DNA of 64,000 nucleotides, taken from Microbacterium hominis (GTDB lineage Bacteria > Actinomycetota > Actinomycetes > Actinomycetales > Microbacteriaceae). Under the pieces are notes generated by a model. The model did no database searches. It saw nothing but the letters and a program-made list of their open reading frames with translations, and was not told the origin of the DNA. The position numbers and the translations under genes were made by a program. Below, piece after piece: positions 26,939 through 35,068 of the stretch (within the stretch, counting starts at the first letter, position 1; each line of letters opens with the position of its first letter). The stretch lies in the NCBI RefSeq assembly GCF_013282805.1, contig NZ_CP054038.1:3286001-3350000 (forward strand), given 5' to 3'.

Positions 26939-27964
26939 TCAAGGCGGTGGCGGCTTGGTTGAGCCACGGACGACAAGGCTTGGCTCGAAAATCTCATGAG
27001 CGGCTTCCGTACGGCCCTTCAGCCGCTCCAGGAGCATATCCATCGCCCGCGCGCCCATCTCCTCGCCCGGCTGCCTTGAGGTGGTCAGCGAGATGCCCGG
27101 GTGGCTTGCGATGGGAATGTCGTCGAAGCCGGCAACCGAGACATCGGATTCGCGTTCCATGATCGCCCGGAGTGCGCCGATTGCGTGGGCGTCGTGCCCC
27201 GCAAGGATGGCAGTCGGTCGCTCGCGGCCGTCGAGTTCTTCCACCGTCGCCAGGTACGCTGCTTCCTCACCCTCGGCTGCACGCACGACTCGCTCGTGGG
27301 TCACCAGCCCTGCGCGTGCCATCTCCTTGCGATACATCTCGAGACGGATGCCGTGCGGCGTGCGCCGCTCCACCGATCCACCCAGCTCACCGATGCTCAA
27401 GTGCGTGATGCGTGTGTGCCCCAACTCGAGCAGGTGACGCATGAGTTCGCCAGCCCCTCGCTCGTCATCTGCCGCCACGGTGTCGTAGAAGTCGGATTCG
27501 TCGTGACGGCCGAACATGACCACCGGCGTGCGACGGGCTATCCGCTCCAGGCTCGACTGATCAACGATCGGAGACACGGCAACGACACCATCGACCTGTC
27601 GATCCAGCAAAGCCTCCAGGGCGCGAGCACCTTCCTGCGGGCCGGGATCCGCCGGAGCGATCATCAACTGGTAGCCGGTGCCCGTCAACGCAGACTGGGC
27701 GCCGAACAAGACGCGCGTGAAGAACGAATTCCCGAAGTCAGGGATCTCGATACCGATCGTGTAGGTGCTTCCTCGCATCGCACGAGCTGCCACGCGGGGC
27801 CGATAATCAAGAGACTCGATCGCAGCGTTCACCCGCTGCCGCATGGTCGGGCTCACTCCGTAAGCGTTGCGGAGCACCTTCGAGACGGCCGCGCGAGACA
27901 CTCCCGCAGCGTCGGCGACGTCCTGAATCGTCGCGTGCCCGCGCGCGGTCGACGCATCAGACAT
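26939..27964 (-). CDS. LacI-family transcriptional regulator (GTAGAYCGRTCTAC regulon)
   Basis: A 341-residue LacI/GalR protein with HTH ATIQDVADAAGVSRAAVSKV, hinge RVAARAMRGS and a sensor domain (IGIEIPDFGNSFFTRVL; VSVAGFDDIPIASHPGISLT). The start at 27964 is preferred since GAGGA lies 5 bases upstream; an in-frame ATG two codons earlier overlaps that site. It is convergent with the GH78 gene with only 29 bases between them. The same 14-bp palindrome is present before its own gene, in the ABC/GH78 gap and three times before the secreted GH3, so one regulator probably unites all three transcription units. Confidence 0.92.
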   Translation of the reverse strand: MSDASTARGHATIQDVADAAGVSRAAVSKVLRNAYGVSPTMRQRVNAAIESLDYRPRVAARAMRGSTYTIGIEIPDFGNSFFTRVLFGAQSALTGTGYQLMIAPADPGPQEGARALEALLDRQVDGVVAVSPIVDQSSLERIARRTPVVMFGRHDESDFYDTVAADDERGAGELMRHLLELGHTRITHLSIGELGGSVERRTPHGIRLEMYRKEMARAGLVTHERVVRAAEGEEAAYLATVEELDGRERPTAILAGHDAHAIGALRAIMERESDVSVAGFDDIPIASHPGISLTTSRQPGEEMGARAMDMLLERLKGRTEAAHEIFEPSLVVRGSTKPPPP

Positions 27965-28044
27965 CAGCATCCTCGCTTCCCCAACATTGCCCGCTCGCGC
28001 GCCACACCCGCGCGAACCGCACCGCGTGGTGCGTGGCACCCACG

Positions 28045-28058
28045 ATAGACCGCTCTAC
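28045..28058. promoter_or_regulatory. LacI-type operator before the regulator gene
   Basis: ATAGACCGCTCTAC matches the 24685-24698 site in 12 of 14 positions and lies about 85 bp before the LacI start, consistent with autoregulation. Confidence 0.55.
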
Positions 28059-28124
28059 GACCAGCCTCGCTCTCGGCGCCCCGCGCACAAAGCTGAGTCA
28101 CGAGCACGGAGTGCAACAAGCCGA

Positions 28125-28163
28125 CGGCGGAGCGGAAGAGGCACTGCCTTCCCGCTCCGCCGC
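28125..28163 (-). terminator. Hairpin downstream of the secreted GH3 gene
   Basis: An imperfect inverted repeat (CGGCGGAGCGGAAG against CTTCCCGCTCCGCCG with one bulged base) sits just after the stop of the GH3 gene on the minus strand. There is no T-run, so it may be a Rho-independent-like or stabilising stem. Confidence 0.45.
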
Positions 28164-28176
28164 GCATGCGACATGG

Positions 28177-30432
28177 CTAGTCGACGGTGATCGTTCCGAT
28201 GAGCGGCAGGTCACGAGACGACGAACCGACCGAAACGGTGAAGTCGCCTTCCACAATGCTCCACTCGTCATCCTCGACGTCCCAGATAGCGAACGGCTGG
28301 TTGCTCGCCGACGAGTCGATGACAACCGTGACCTTCTGCTTCTTGCCCGGGTCGAGCGCGATGCGGTCGAACGCCACCAGGCGCTTGCCCGGCTCCCCCG
28401 CTGCGGCCGGCAGGGTCAGATACACCTGGGGCACCTCTGATCCGGCCACCGCACCGGTGTTCTGAACGAAGAACGAAACTGTCGATTCGACCTGTCCCGT
28501 CTTGGGATCGGTCGTGGTCTTCACCTTCAGCTTCGAGTACTCGAACGTGGTGTACGACAGTCCGTGGCCGAACTCGAACAGAGGGTCGATGTCCTGCGCG
28601 TCGTACCACTTGTAGCCGACTTCGAGACCTTCCGTGTAGTTGACCTGACGAATCTCGTCCGAGCCAGCGGGGCGCTCGACCGAGCCATCCGCGAAGATTC
28701 CCGGGTAGCGCTCATCCACACCACCGGTCGGCGTGTCAGATTCGGAAACCGGCAACGTCATCGGCAACTTGCCCGACGGATTCACATCGCCCCACAGCAG
28801 AGACGCGATGGCCGGCCCCATCTGCTCACCGGGATACCACGCATGCAGGACCGCGCTCACCTCGTCGATCCACGGCATCTCGACCGCGCTACCCGCCTGC
28901 AGCACCACCACCGTGTTCGGATTCGCCGCAGCGACCGCGGCGATCAGCGCGTCACCGTTGCCGTCGAGACTGAGGTCCTCGGGGTCGACGAACTCACCCA
29001 TCATCTTGTAGCCGAAGACGATCGCAACGTCGGCGGCGGCAGCAGACGCGGCGGCAGCCGCGACGTCGTCGCCGGCATCGAAAGCGACAACCGCACCGTA
29101 CTCGCCTCCGCGAGCCGCGATGGCACTGTCGGGGGCCACGAGATCCTCGCACAGCAGGGTGTTGCTGCGCCGGTTGAACATGCTGCATACCGAGTTGGCG
29201 CTCACGCCGTTCGTCGCGGTCGCCGATGCCGTCGGGCCGAAGACGGCGATCTGACCGGGCTGGTCCTCCGACAGCGGGAGCAGACCATCGTTCTTCAGCA
29301 GTACGGTTCCCTGCTCCGCAAGCGCGCGAGCGATCGCCTTGTGCTCCGCCGTGGAGGAGTCGGGGTTCGGTGATGTCGGCATCGGAGTATCGAACAGACC
29401 CTCCTCGATGTACGAACGCACAACACGGAATGCCGCCGTCTCGACATCATCGAGAGTGATCTCCCCCGCGTCGATCGCGGCGTCAATCAGATCTGGCGTG
29501 AAATAGGTCGGATCGTTCAACTCCTGATCCAGACCGGCCGCAATGGCCGGACCAGTCGAGTGGACAGCCCGGAAATCACTCATCACATAGCCGTCCCACC
29601 CGATGGACTCCCGAAGCGTGCCATCGAGGATCTCCTCGTTCTCGCACGCATAAACGCCATTCACGAGGTTGTAGGAACACATCACGCTCTCGGGGTCGCC
29701 CTCGGCGAGCGCGATCTCATACGGGAGCGCGTAGACCTGGCGGAAAGTGCGCTCATCGATGTTCGAGGAGCTCGTGTTCCGGTCGAGTTCTTGCTCGTTG
29801 GCCACGTAGTGCTTCGCGTTCGCGAGGACGGCGATGTTCTCATCGTTCTCCTCGAAGCCGCGACTTGTTGCCGCACCGAGAAGCCCCGACAGCAGAGAAT
29901 CCTCGCCGAAGTACTCCGAGTTCCTCCCCGACAGCGGCGTCCTGCCACTGGCGAGCCCCGGACCCAGAATGACGTTGTGTCCGGTCTCGAACGTCTCGAC
30001 CGCCTGCGCGACACTCTTGTCATAGACGAGGTCGAGGTTGAAGGTCGCCGCCATCGCAATGGGTGCCGGAAAGGCCGTCGTTCCCGGCTCGCGTCGGACT
30101 CCGTCGGCACCATCGGTATGGAACACCACCGGAGTGCATTCCAACTGTGCTGGATAAATCACCCCCGCGAAGTCAGTCTGCTGAGCCCGCTCGACCGCGG
30201 CGACGTTCAACCACCGGTACATCTGATATCGGCTACTTGCGTCGAGGAGAGCGTCAGCGCGTTGAGAGGATGACTTGGACGTATCCATCCAGGGCTTGTC
30301 CGAGCAGTCGCCCGCAGTGGCCGCGCTCGGGACCGCGACGATCCCGCCGATTGCCACAATCGCGCCGATCCCGACTCCGATCACTCTTCGAAGGCGATTG
30401 CTCGCGTGTTCGCTTCGCTTGTCGTGACTCAT
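28177..30432 (-). CDS. Secreted GH3 beta-glucosidase/xylosidase
   Basis: A 751-residue family 3 enzyme carrying a Sec signal peptide: basic start, hydrophobic core GVGIGAIVAIGGIVAV, and a likely cut after SAATA near residue 40. GH3 motifs follow: HTDGADGVRR near 105, GRNSEYFGED near 169, KHYVANEQELDRNT near 207 and nucleophile Asp about 286 (YVMSDFRAV), plus the C-terminal PLFEFGHGLSYTTFEY domain. The ATG at 30432 has GAGGAG upstream; a longer frame to 30471 is less likely. Three operator-like palindromes precede it, so it seems to belong to the same LacI regulon as the ABC importer and GH78, acting outside the cell on larger glycosides. Confidence 0.9.
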   Translation of the reverse strand: MSHDKRSEHASNRLRRVIGVGIGAIVAIGGIVAVPSAATAGDCSDKPWMDTSKSSSQRADALLDASSRYQMYRWLNVAAVERAQQTDFAGVIYPAQLECTPVVFHTDGADGVRREPGTTAFPAPIAMAATFNLDLVYDKSVAQAVETFETGHNVILGPGLASGRTPLSGRNSEYFGEDSLLSGLLGAATSRGFEENDENIAVLANAKHYVANEQELDRNTSSSNIDERTFRQVYALPYEIALAEGDPESVMCSYNLVNGVYACENEEILDGTLRESIGWDGYVMSDFRAVHSTGPAIAAGLDQELNDPTYFTPDLIDAAIDAGEITLDDVETAAFRVVRSYIEEGLFDTPMPTSPNPDSSTAEHKAIARALAEQGTVLLKNDGLLPLSEDQPGQIAVFGPTASATATNGVSANSVCSMFNRRSNTLLCEDLVAPDSAIAARGGEYGAVVAFDAGDDVAAAAASAAAADVAIVFGYKMMGEFVDPEDLSLDGNGDALIAAVAAANPNTVVVLQAGSAVEMPWIDEVSAVLHAWYPGEQMGPAIASLLWGDVNPSGKLPMTLPVSESDTPTGGVDERYPGIFADGSVERPAGSDEIRQVNYTEGLEVGYKWYDAQDIDPLFEFGHGLSYTTFEYSKLKVKTTTDPKTGQVESTVSFFVQNTGAVAGSEVPQVYLTLPAAAGEPGKRLVAFDRIALDPGKKQKVTVVIDSSASNQPFAIWDVEDDEWSIVEGDFTVSVGSSSRDLPLIGTITVD

Positions 30433-30513
30433 TTGGTTCTTGCTCCTCTTCCTTGAGGTTGGGAGTGCCATGGCCAGCGATCCGCCAGTTCGACCTCACT
30501 CTGGCATGCCGTT

Positions 30514-30568
30514 GTGCATCGATCTACATTCTGTAGATCGATGCACAGCCTATGGTGGATCGATCCAC
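30514..30568. promoter_or_regulatory. Three LacI-type operators before the secreted GH3
   Basis: Three 14-bp palindromes: GTGCATCGATCTAC at 30514-30527, its exact reverse complement GTAGATCGATGCAC at 30533-30546, and the perfect palindrome GTGGATCGATCCAC at 30555-30568. They keep the GTxGATCGATCxAC core of the 24685 sites. The third ends about 15 bp before the integrase relic, so the regulatory region abuts an insertion edge. Confidence 0.7.
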
Positions 30569-30582
30569 AAGCGCTACCCCAA

Positions 30583-30706
30583 GTGGATCATCAGCGCCGC
30601 GACCCCGCCGAGAGACTGGCCCGTGCGGGGGAGCGAAAATCGGCGGGGACCGCTGGGGACCCCTGACCCAGGTTTGAGGCCACCCAAGGGCAACATGCTC
30701 TTCTGA
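30583..30706 (+). pseudogene. Tyrosine integrase 3'-end relic (copy B)
   Basis: The sequence aligns with the last 35 or so codons of the intact integrase (59557-59667): CCGAGAGA(C/T)TGGCCCG, then a G/C-rich tail, ending with CAACATGCTCTTCTGA, which in the intact gene encodes NMLF and the stop. The frame is broken. It shows that an earlier element related to the one at 37.7-59.8 kb used the same attachment site. Confidence 0.7.
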
Positions 30707-30766
30707 CCCAAACGCGAAAACCCCCGGTTTGCCGGGGGTTTTTCTGCGGAGACGGAGGGATTTGAA
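30691..30766. repeat. Decayed attachment-site repeat (tRNA-Ser-derived, copy B)
   Basis: A 76-base stretch that differs from 59652-59727 at only three positions by eye. It covers the integrase end, its terminator and the last bases of the tRNA-Ser(GCU) 3' end, then diverges after GGGATTTGAA. It is a direct repeat of the right island edge and marks an older integration boundary. Confidence 0.8.
30717..30743. terminator. Bidirectional terminator in the att relic
   Basis: CCCCCGG-TTTG-CCGGGGG stem followed by TTTTT, with AAAA before it, so it can end transcription from either side. It is the same hairpin as at 59678-59704 with one loop change. Confidence 0.85.
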
Positions 30767-30842
30767 ATCGCGCCGATGCTAATCAGACTCAACCGAAGCC
30801 GCGCGATTCCGCGGATTCTGACGTTGCCGACCTACTCCTGGA

Positions 30843-31290
30843 TCAGGTCAGCCGTGTTCGATTCCTGGCAGAAACGTGGCGGCGCTGTGGCGCTCCCGGA
30901 CGCTTCGCTGAGGTCGTGGAGAGGGCCGCAATGACCAGATCCGCAGCACGTTGCTCGATGGCGCGGTCATTGGCAACCATCAGCATCCAGGCGCGGTGGC
31001 CGCTGTCGGCGAGTTGGCCGAATGTAGGATGCAGGTGCTGCTTGTCGCGTCGGGTGAGTCTGTCCAAGCCAAGCCCCCGCCGACCGCCCGCGGCGGCGAG
31101 CAACACCGCGAGATCATCGAGGTGTCGGCCTCTGTCGCGCTGGTCGACGGCGTATGCGGCAGCCTTCGCGACGATCGCGCCGAGTGCATCCGGCACGGCG
31201 ACGCGAAGGCGCGCGCCCTCGATCGCGCGCGCGAGTCGGTCGCGTGGCGCGTGGGCGCGAGCCGGGCGACGGTGGGACTTCCGTCGTCGA
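30843..31290 (-). pseudogene. Truncated nucleotidyltransferase-like gene (AbiEii-like C terminus)
   Basis: The minus-strand frame reads RVAVPDALGAIVAKAAAYAV followed by RGRHLDDLAVLLAAAG and LTRRDKQHLHPTFGQL. This matches the C-terminal part of AbiEii-like nucleotidyltransferase proteins, as I recall that family. Upstream the frame runs into the next gene and becomes Arg/Pro-rich noise, so the 5' half with the catalytic site is gone. It may be the remnant of a toxin-antitoxin or defence pair carried by an older island. Confidence 0.5.
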
Positions 31291-31302
31291 CGCGGCGGGT
31301 CG

Positions 31303-31743
31303 CTACCCGGCGAGGATGGCGCGGAGTTCGTCGATCGCGGCGGCCTCCGCCGGCGATACCTTGTCCGAGCCGCCCTTGTCCTTCGATGCCTCCGCGACGT
31401 GTTCGGCGACCCCGAGCAACCAGGTGCGCACGTTCGCGGCAGCATCATCGGGAAGCGCACGAAGCACGGGCAGCACACCCTGGACGTAGGCGCGGCCGGT
31501 GGAGATCATGAGGCCTTTGTCGGTCGCATCGATATTGGGACCGGAGTCTCCATCGCCGGACAGGTGGTCCCTTGCCGCGCGAATCAGGTCCTGACCGGGA
31601 CCTGCAGGGATGTCACCGGCGGCGCTGCGCATCGCGAGCGCTTCCTTCAGCATCCCCCATTTGCCCGTGCTGTTGTGCCCCATCACGAACTGGGTACATC
31701 CCATCGCGGCAAGCGCGACCCTCTTCACATCGTTCTCCGGCAT
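31303..31743 (-). CDS. Hypothetical protein, small and soluble
   Basis: A 146-residue predicted helical protein that I do not recognise. It has no signal peptide or membrane segment. The ATG at 31743 has GAGAGG about 6 bases upstream; a GTG two codons earlier overlaps that site. Codon use fits a real gene. A conserved-looking core (GCTQFVMGHNSTGKWGMLKE; GRAYVQGVLPVLRALPDDAA) suggests a family found in actinobacteria. It stands alone between a truncated nucleotidyltransferase and a CPBP protease inside the decayed 30.7-37.7 kb insertion. Confidence 0.6.
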   Translation of the reverse strand: MPENDVKRVALAAMGCTQFVMGHNSTGKWGMLKEALAMRSAAGDIPAGPGQDLIRAARDHLSGDGDSGPNIDATDKGLMISTGRAYVQGVLPVLRALPDDAAANVRTWLLGVAEHVAEASKDKGGSDKVSPAEAAAIDELRAILAG

Positions 31744-31848
31744 GTTCACCTCTCAGATTCGTTCGTTTCAATTTACGGCCACCCGGAAGCGATCACCGGA
31801 TGCCGCCCATGGTGGCCGGCAACCTGGCTTGGACACACGCCGACACGA

Positions 31849-32667
31849 TCACGCGTCGGATTTCGACGGAGCGCCGAGGCGCTCGTTGGCTCCCTTGATC
31901 GCCCAGATGAGGCCGACGATCACCGCCACGTAGAGCGCGATGGTCAGCAGCTGCACGATCGAGCTCGGTTGGCCGTGCTGGCCGTTCGCGAAGGTGGCCC
32001 AGTCCCACAGTGCGTGCAGCAGCATCGCCCAGATCAGCGAGCCCGTCGCCCGGCGCATCAGGTAGAAGCCTGTCCCGAACACCAGGGTGAGCCCCACTTG
32101 CTGCGCGGTGGACATGATGCTCTGGCCGAAGAACGCGTTGATGCTGTGCATGGCGCCGAACAGCAGGGTGCTGAACAGCCACACCCATACCTCTGAGAAG
32201 CGGCCGCGGAGGCCGACGATCAGCAGCCCGCGCGTCGTCAGCTCCTCGCCGAAGCCGACCATGAGCATGCCGACGGTGAACACGATCAGATAGGTCGCGT
32301 CGAACGCGCCGAGGTCGGTGTTGACGATGTTCACGACACAGATCGCTGCCATGATCAGTGGTGCGATGATCACCCACCGCGGTGCATGGTGTCGGTCGCG
32401 CAGCGCGGGCCGCCACCAGCCGAGCCATTGAGCGAGGACGACGATGCCGATGATCCCTGCACCGATGGGCGCGACGATTCCGCGCAGGATGTTCTCGGTC
32501 GAATCGGCGATCTCGGTGTAGTCGGGGCCGATCGCGATCTGGACGAGGACGAGGAGCGCCACGTAGACGAAGTACGCGAGCAGACCGTAGATCGGCTTCG
32601 CTTCCTTTCGCAGGCCCCCTAGGCCCCGCCGGCTGTTCGCCATGCCCGTCGATGTTGCGTCTGTCAT
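31849..32667 (-). CDS. CPBP-family intramembrane metalloprotease
   Basis: A 272-residue membrane protein with about seven or eight helices. The three CPBP (Abi) motifs are present: EELTTRG (EExxxR) near residue 150, FGAMHSIN near 180, and LLHALWDW near 222. The family performs prenyl-type CAAX-like or bacteriocin self-immunity proteolysis; the substrate here is unknown. Its promoter region contains GTTCGAATTTGTCTCGAAC, a near copy of a motif before the ABC exporter at 35997, and a MarR regulator lies just upstream on the same strand, so all three may form one small regulon. Confidence 0.9.
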   Translation of the reverse strand: MTDATSTGMANSRRGLGGLRKEAKPIYGLLAYFVYVALLVLVQIAIGPDYTEIADSTENILRGIVAPIGAGIIGIVVLAQWLGWWRPALRDRHHAPRWVIIAPLIMAAICVVNIVNTDLGAFDATYLIVFTVGMLMVGFGEELTTRGLLIVGLRGRFSEVWVWLFSTLLFGAMHSINAFFGQSIMSTAQQVGLTLVFGTGFYLMRRATGSLIWAMLLHALWDWATFANGQHGQPSSIVQLLTIALYVAVIVGLIWAIKGANERLGAPSKSDA

Positions 32668-32769
32668 TACAGTCCTCTCGTTGTCTTCGGTCGGTCCGCT
32701 TCAGCGAACGTCGGATCGAGAAACCCCGTCGCGCGGTTGCCGCTCGCGCAGTCAGCACCCTACACGTTA

Positions 32770-32788
32770 GTTCGAATTTGTCTCGAAC
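32770..32788. promoter_or_regulatory. Candidate MarR operator before the CPBP gene
   Basis: GTTCGA-ATTTGTC-TCGAAC has perfect 6-bp arms. The first 15 bases match the reverse complement of 36052-36066 at 14 positions. The regulator most likely to bind is the tandem MarR protein encoded at 32843-33670. Confidence 0.5.
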
Positions 32789-32842
32789 TTTTCGCCAGAA
32801 CATCCTGATCCCCGTAGTCGGATGCCGGGGCGGCGGGGCACC

Positions 32843-33670
32843 CTATGCGGTCTGCGAGGTGGATGCGTCCGTCGCGTCCGCGAATGCGGCGATGTCGTTG
32901 AAGAGGGCCGTGATAGGGCCCCGGTTCGCAGCGATGGCGTCGGTGCGCTGACTCGCGATGCGAGCCCCCTCCGGAGTCAAGTCGAGGCCGACTGCGCGCG
33001 CGTCGCCGGGAACGGTACCTCGCCGCCGGACGACGAGTCCGGCGGCGCAGAGCTGATCGATGACGTAGGCCGCACCCCCACGCCCCAGGCCGAGGGAGGG
33101 CGACAGCTGAGAGGGGCGGATGCCCGGGTTGTTGTGGATCTGCGCGAGGGCGACGCTCTGCCGGCCGAGCGGGGGCCCACCGGGCGCGCTGTCGCGCATG
33201 TGGTCGATGATCCCGGTACCGGTCAGCGCGACGCGGCGCAGCACCTCGAGCGGTTCAATGGGGCCCTGGACGTGCTGCGTGCCGCCGAGGTTGGCAACGA
33301 TCTCCCGGGCCTCCGGGGCCCACACCTTCAAGCGCTCCGCGAGATGACGTGGCAATGCGCGCACCCGGCTCCGCCCCAACGGCGTCAGCAGCACGACGAT
33401 CGCGCGGGCATCGACGCTCGACCGTTCGACCGTGACGATTCCTTCGTCCCGCAGATGGTTGACCAGGCGACTGAGCGCACGCCGATCCAGCCCGCTGGCT
33501 TCCGCAATCGCTCGGGTTGTCGATCCATCGACGGTCGCGATGCGCACAAGCGCGAGAACCTCTTCGTTCGAGACCCAATTCGTACCGAACGTGCGGTCGA
33601 CCAGGAGGGTCAACTCCTCGCTGAACCCGCGAATGAGTCGCGCTGCCTCGAGGTCCGCACTTCCAGCCAT
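32843..33670 (-). CDS. Tandem MarR-type regulator (two winged helices)
   Basis: A 275-residue protein with two MarR-like winged-helix units in one chain. The first spans residues 20-110 (TRAIAEASGLDRRALSRLVN, wing with DARAIVVLLTPLG). The second spans about 160-245 (IRPSQLSPSLGLGRGGAAYV, wing with DARAVGLDLTPEG). Ordinary MarR proteins are about 150 residues and dimerise through terminal helices; the fused form could bind as a pseudo-dimer. It lies between the CPBP gene and a small membrane gene, and a shared motif before the CPBP and ABC genes suggests their control. No ligand can be inferred. Confidence 0.8.
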   Translation of the reverse strand: MAGSADLEAARLIRGFSEELTLLVDRTFGTNWVSNEEVLALVRIATVDGSTTRAIAEASGLDRRALSRLVNHLRDEGIVTVERSSVDARAIVVLLTPLGRSRVRALPRHLAERLKVWAPEAREIVANLGGTQHVQGPIEPLEVLRRVALTGTGIIDHMRDSAPGGPPLGRQSVALAQIHNNPGIRPSQLSPSLGLGRGGAAYVIDQLCAAGLVVRRRGTVPGDARAVGLDLTPEGARIASQRTDAIAANRGPITALFNDIAAFADATDASTSQTA

Positions 33671-33868
33671 GGGCGATACTCCGAACCGGCGCGCACCACA
33701 GTCTGCACCGCCGGTTCGACGCTACATCGCCATGCTCGGATACGCCTGAGTACGCGTCGCCACCGAACCGACGTCAGCTCGCCCGCGGCGCGGGCATTTT
33801 CGATACCCATCTGGCTGCCAACCCCGTCATCGCGCACCTCCAGTGTGCTCGATGACGCGGAGCTCTCA

Positions 33869-33910
33869 GCTTCCTGTCACCCGCGACGGAGATCGCGGGT
33901 GACAGGAAGC
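33869..33910. terminator. 18-bp perfect inverted repeat
   Basis: GCTTCCTGTCACCCGCGA is followed after a 6-base loop by its exact complement. It lies 12 bases beyond the stop of the small membrane gene (minus strand) and before the MarR gene, so it probably ends that transcript, but the lack of a T-run and the perfect long stem are unusual. Confidence 0.6.
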
Positions 33911-33921
33911 GTCTCAGGCGC

Positions 33922-34190
33922 TCAGAGCTCTCGGCTGGTGCGCCACTCGATGTAGCGAGCGACGAGAGCGAACATCTGCGCACCCGCCCACGCGACGATC
34001 ACCGACACGCCGATCGAGAGCGCCACGACGACTCCCGCCAGAATGCCGGTGAGAACGTCATCTGCTGCGGCGATCGCCTGGATGAAGCCCGCGACGACGG
34101 CGATGGCGCCGACGATGAGGACGATCGCGGCGATCGTGCCGTAGATGCGGCCAACAGCTGCGGCGCGGCTGGTCAGCTGGTCTTGTCCAT
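33922..34190 (-). pseudogene. Small two-helix membrane protein, probable frameshift near the start
   Basis: A minus-strand frame ending at 33922 encodes about 85 coherent residues: TSRAAAVGRIYGTIAAIVLI, a second long hydrophobic segment (ILAGVVVALSIGVSVIVAWA), and ARYIEWRTSREL at the end. It has no ATG, GTG or TTG start. The only start with a good ribosome site (AAGGAAGG before ATG 34190) reads MDKTS and stops, in another frame. A one- or two-base change would join them. Either the gene is broken, or CTG is used. Confidence 0.5.
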
Positions 34191-34270
34191 GGTGTGTGCC
34201 TTCCTTCTGTTCTTTCCGGTCGATTCGGCCAGGCAGGTGACGGGCGGGCGTTGCTCGGGCGAGGGAGTTC

Positions 34271-35068
34271 TCACGCGTCGCGGTTCTTCATCGCGGCGGC
34301 GGCTCCGAAGAAGGCGACCGCCGTCCACGCCAGCAGCACCGCGGCTCCGCCGAGGACGCCCAGGTCGTCGGTGGTGGGTCCGAACGCGCCGGCGCCCACG
34401 ATCGAGTCGGCCGCTCCGGTCGGGAGGTAGGAGATCAGGTGACCGATCCACTCCATGCCGAACAGGCTGAACGCGCCCGCGAACGGGAGCACCGCAAGCA
34501 GCCCGATCACGATCGTGACCGCGACACCGCTCGACCGCACGAGAGCGCCGATGCCGACGGCCAGGAACGCGGTGACGAAGAACACCGCGGGAACCCCGAT
34601 GATCACCTGCCAGGTGTGCGGCAGCGACCAGTCGATGCTCGCCCCGTCAGCAGAGAAGCGCAGCAGCACCGCCGGCGCGGAGGTCACCAAGACGAGGAGC
34701 GATACGACGGCAGCGTATACACCCTGCGCGGTGGCCTTCGCGGCCAGCCAGAGCGTGCGGCGCGGGACCGTGGCGAAGGTGACCCGGTACTGGCCAGAAC
34801 TCCACTCCCCTGTGGTCTGCAGCGCGTTGAAGCATGCGACGATCACCCAGGAGACGGACAACACGCTGCTGATCGTGGTGATCGTCCAGAGCGGCAGGTC
34901 CTCGGTCACCGCCTGAGCGCTGGTCGTCAGATGGGTGACCAGGGTGATCACCACAGCTGTGATGGCGATCCACCACATTCCACGCATGGTCGACAGCTTC
35001 AGGAACTCCGAGCGGACAGCGCCGCCGTAGGTCAGGCGAGCATCGGTCGCGACGGTCGGGACGCTCAT
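34271..35068 (-). CDS. ABC exporter membrane subunit
   Basis: A 265-residue membrane protein with six helices, of the ABC-2 type common in Gram-positive bacteria (RSEFLKLSTMRGMWWI at the N terminus, EWSSGQYRVTFATVPRR near 90). This subfamily pairs with a single ATPase to export peptides, drugs or lipids. ATG 35068 overlaps the stop of the ATPase gene (ATGA), so the two are made together. The longer frame upstream is the ATPase read in the wrong frame. Confidence 0.88.
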   Translation of the reverse strand: MSVPTVATDARLTYGGAVRSEFLKLSTMRGMWWIAITAVVITLVTHLTTSAQAVTEDLPLWTITTISSVLSVSWVIVACFNALQTTGEWSSGQYRVTFATVPRRTLWLAAKATAQGVYAAVVSLLVLVTSAPAVLLRFSADGASIDWSLPHTWQVIIGVPAVFFVTAFLAVGIGALVRSSGVAVTIVIGLLAVLPFAGAFSLFGMEWIGHLISYLPTGAADSIVGAGAFGPTTDDLGVLGGAAVLLAWTAVAFFGAAAAMKNRDA

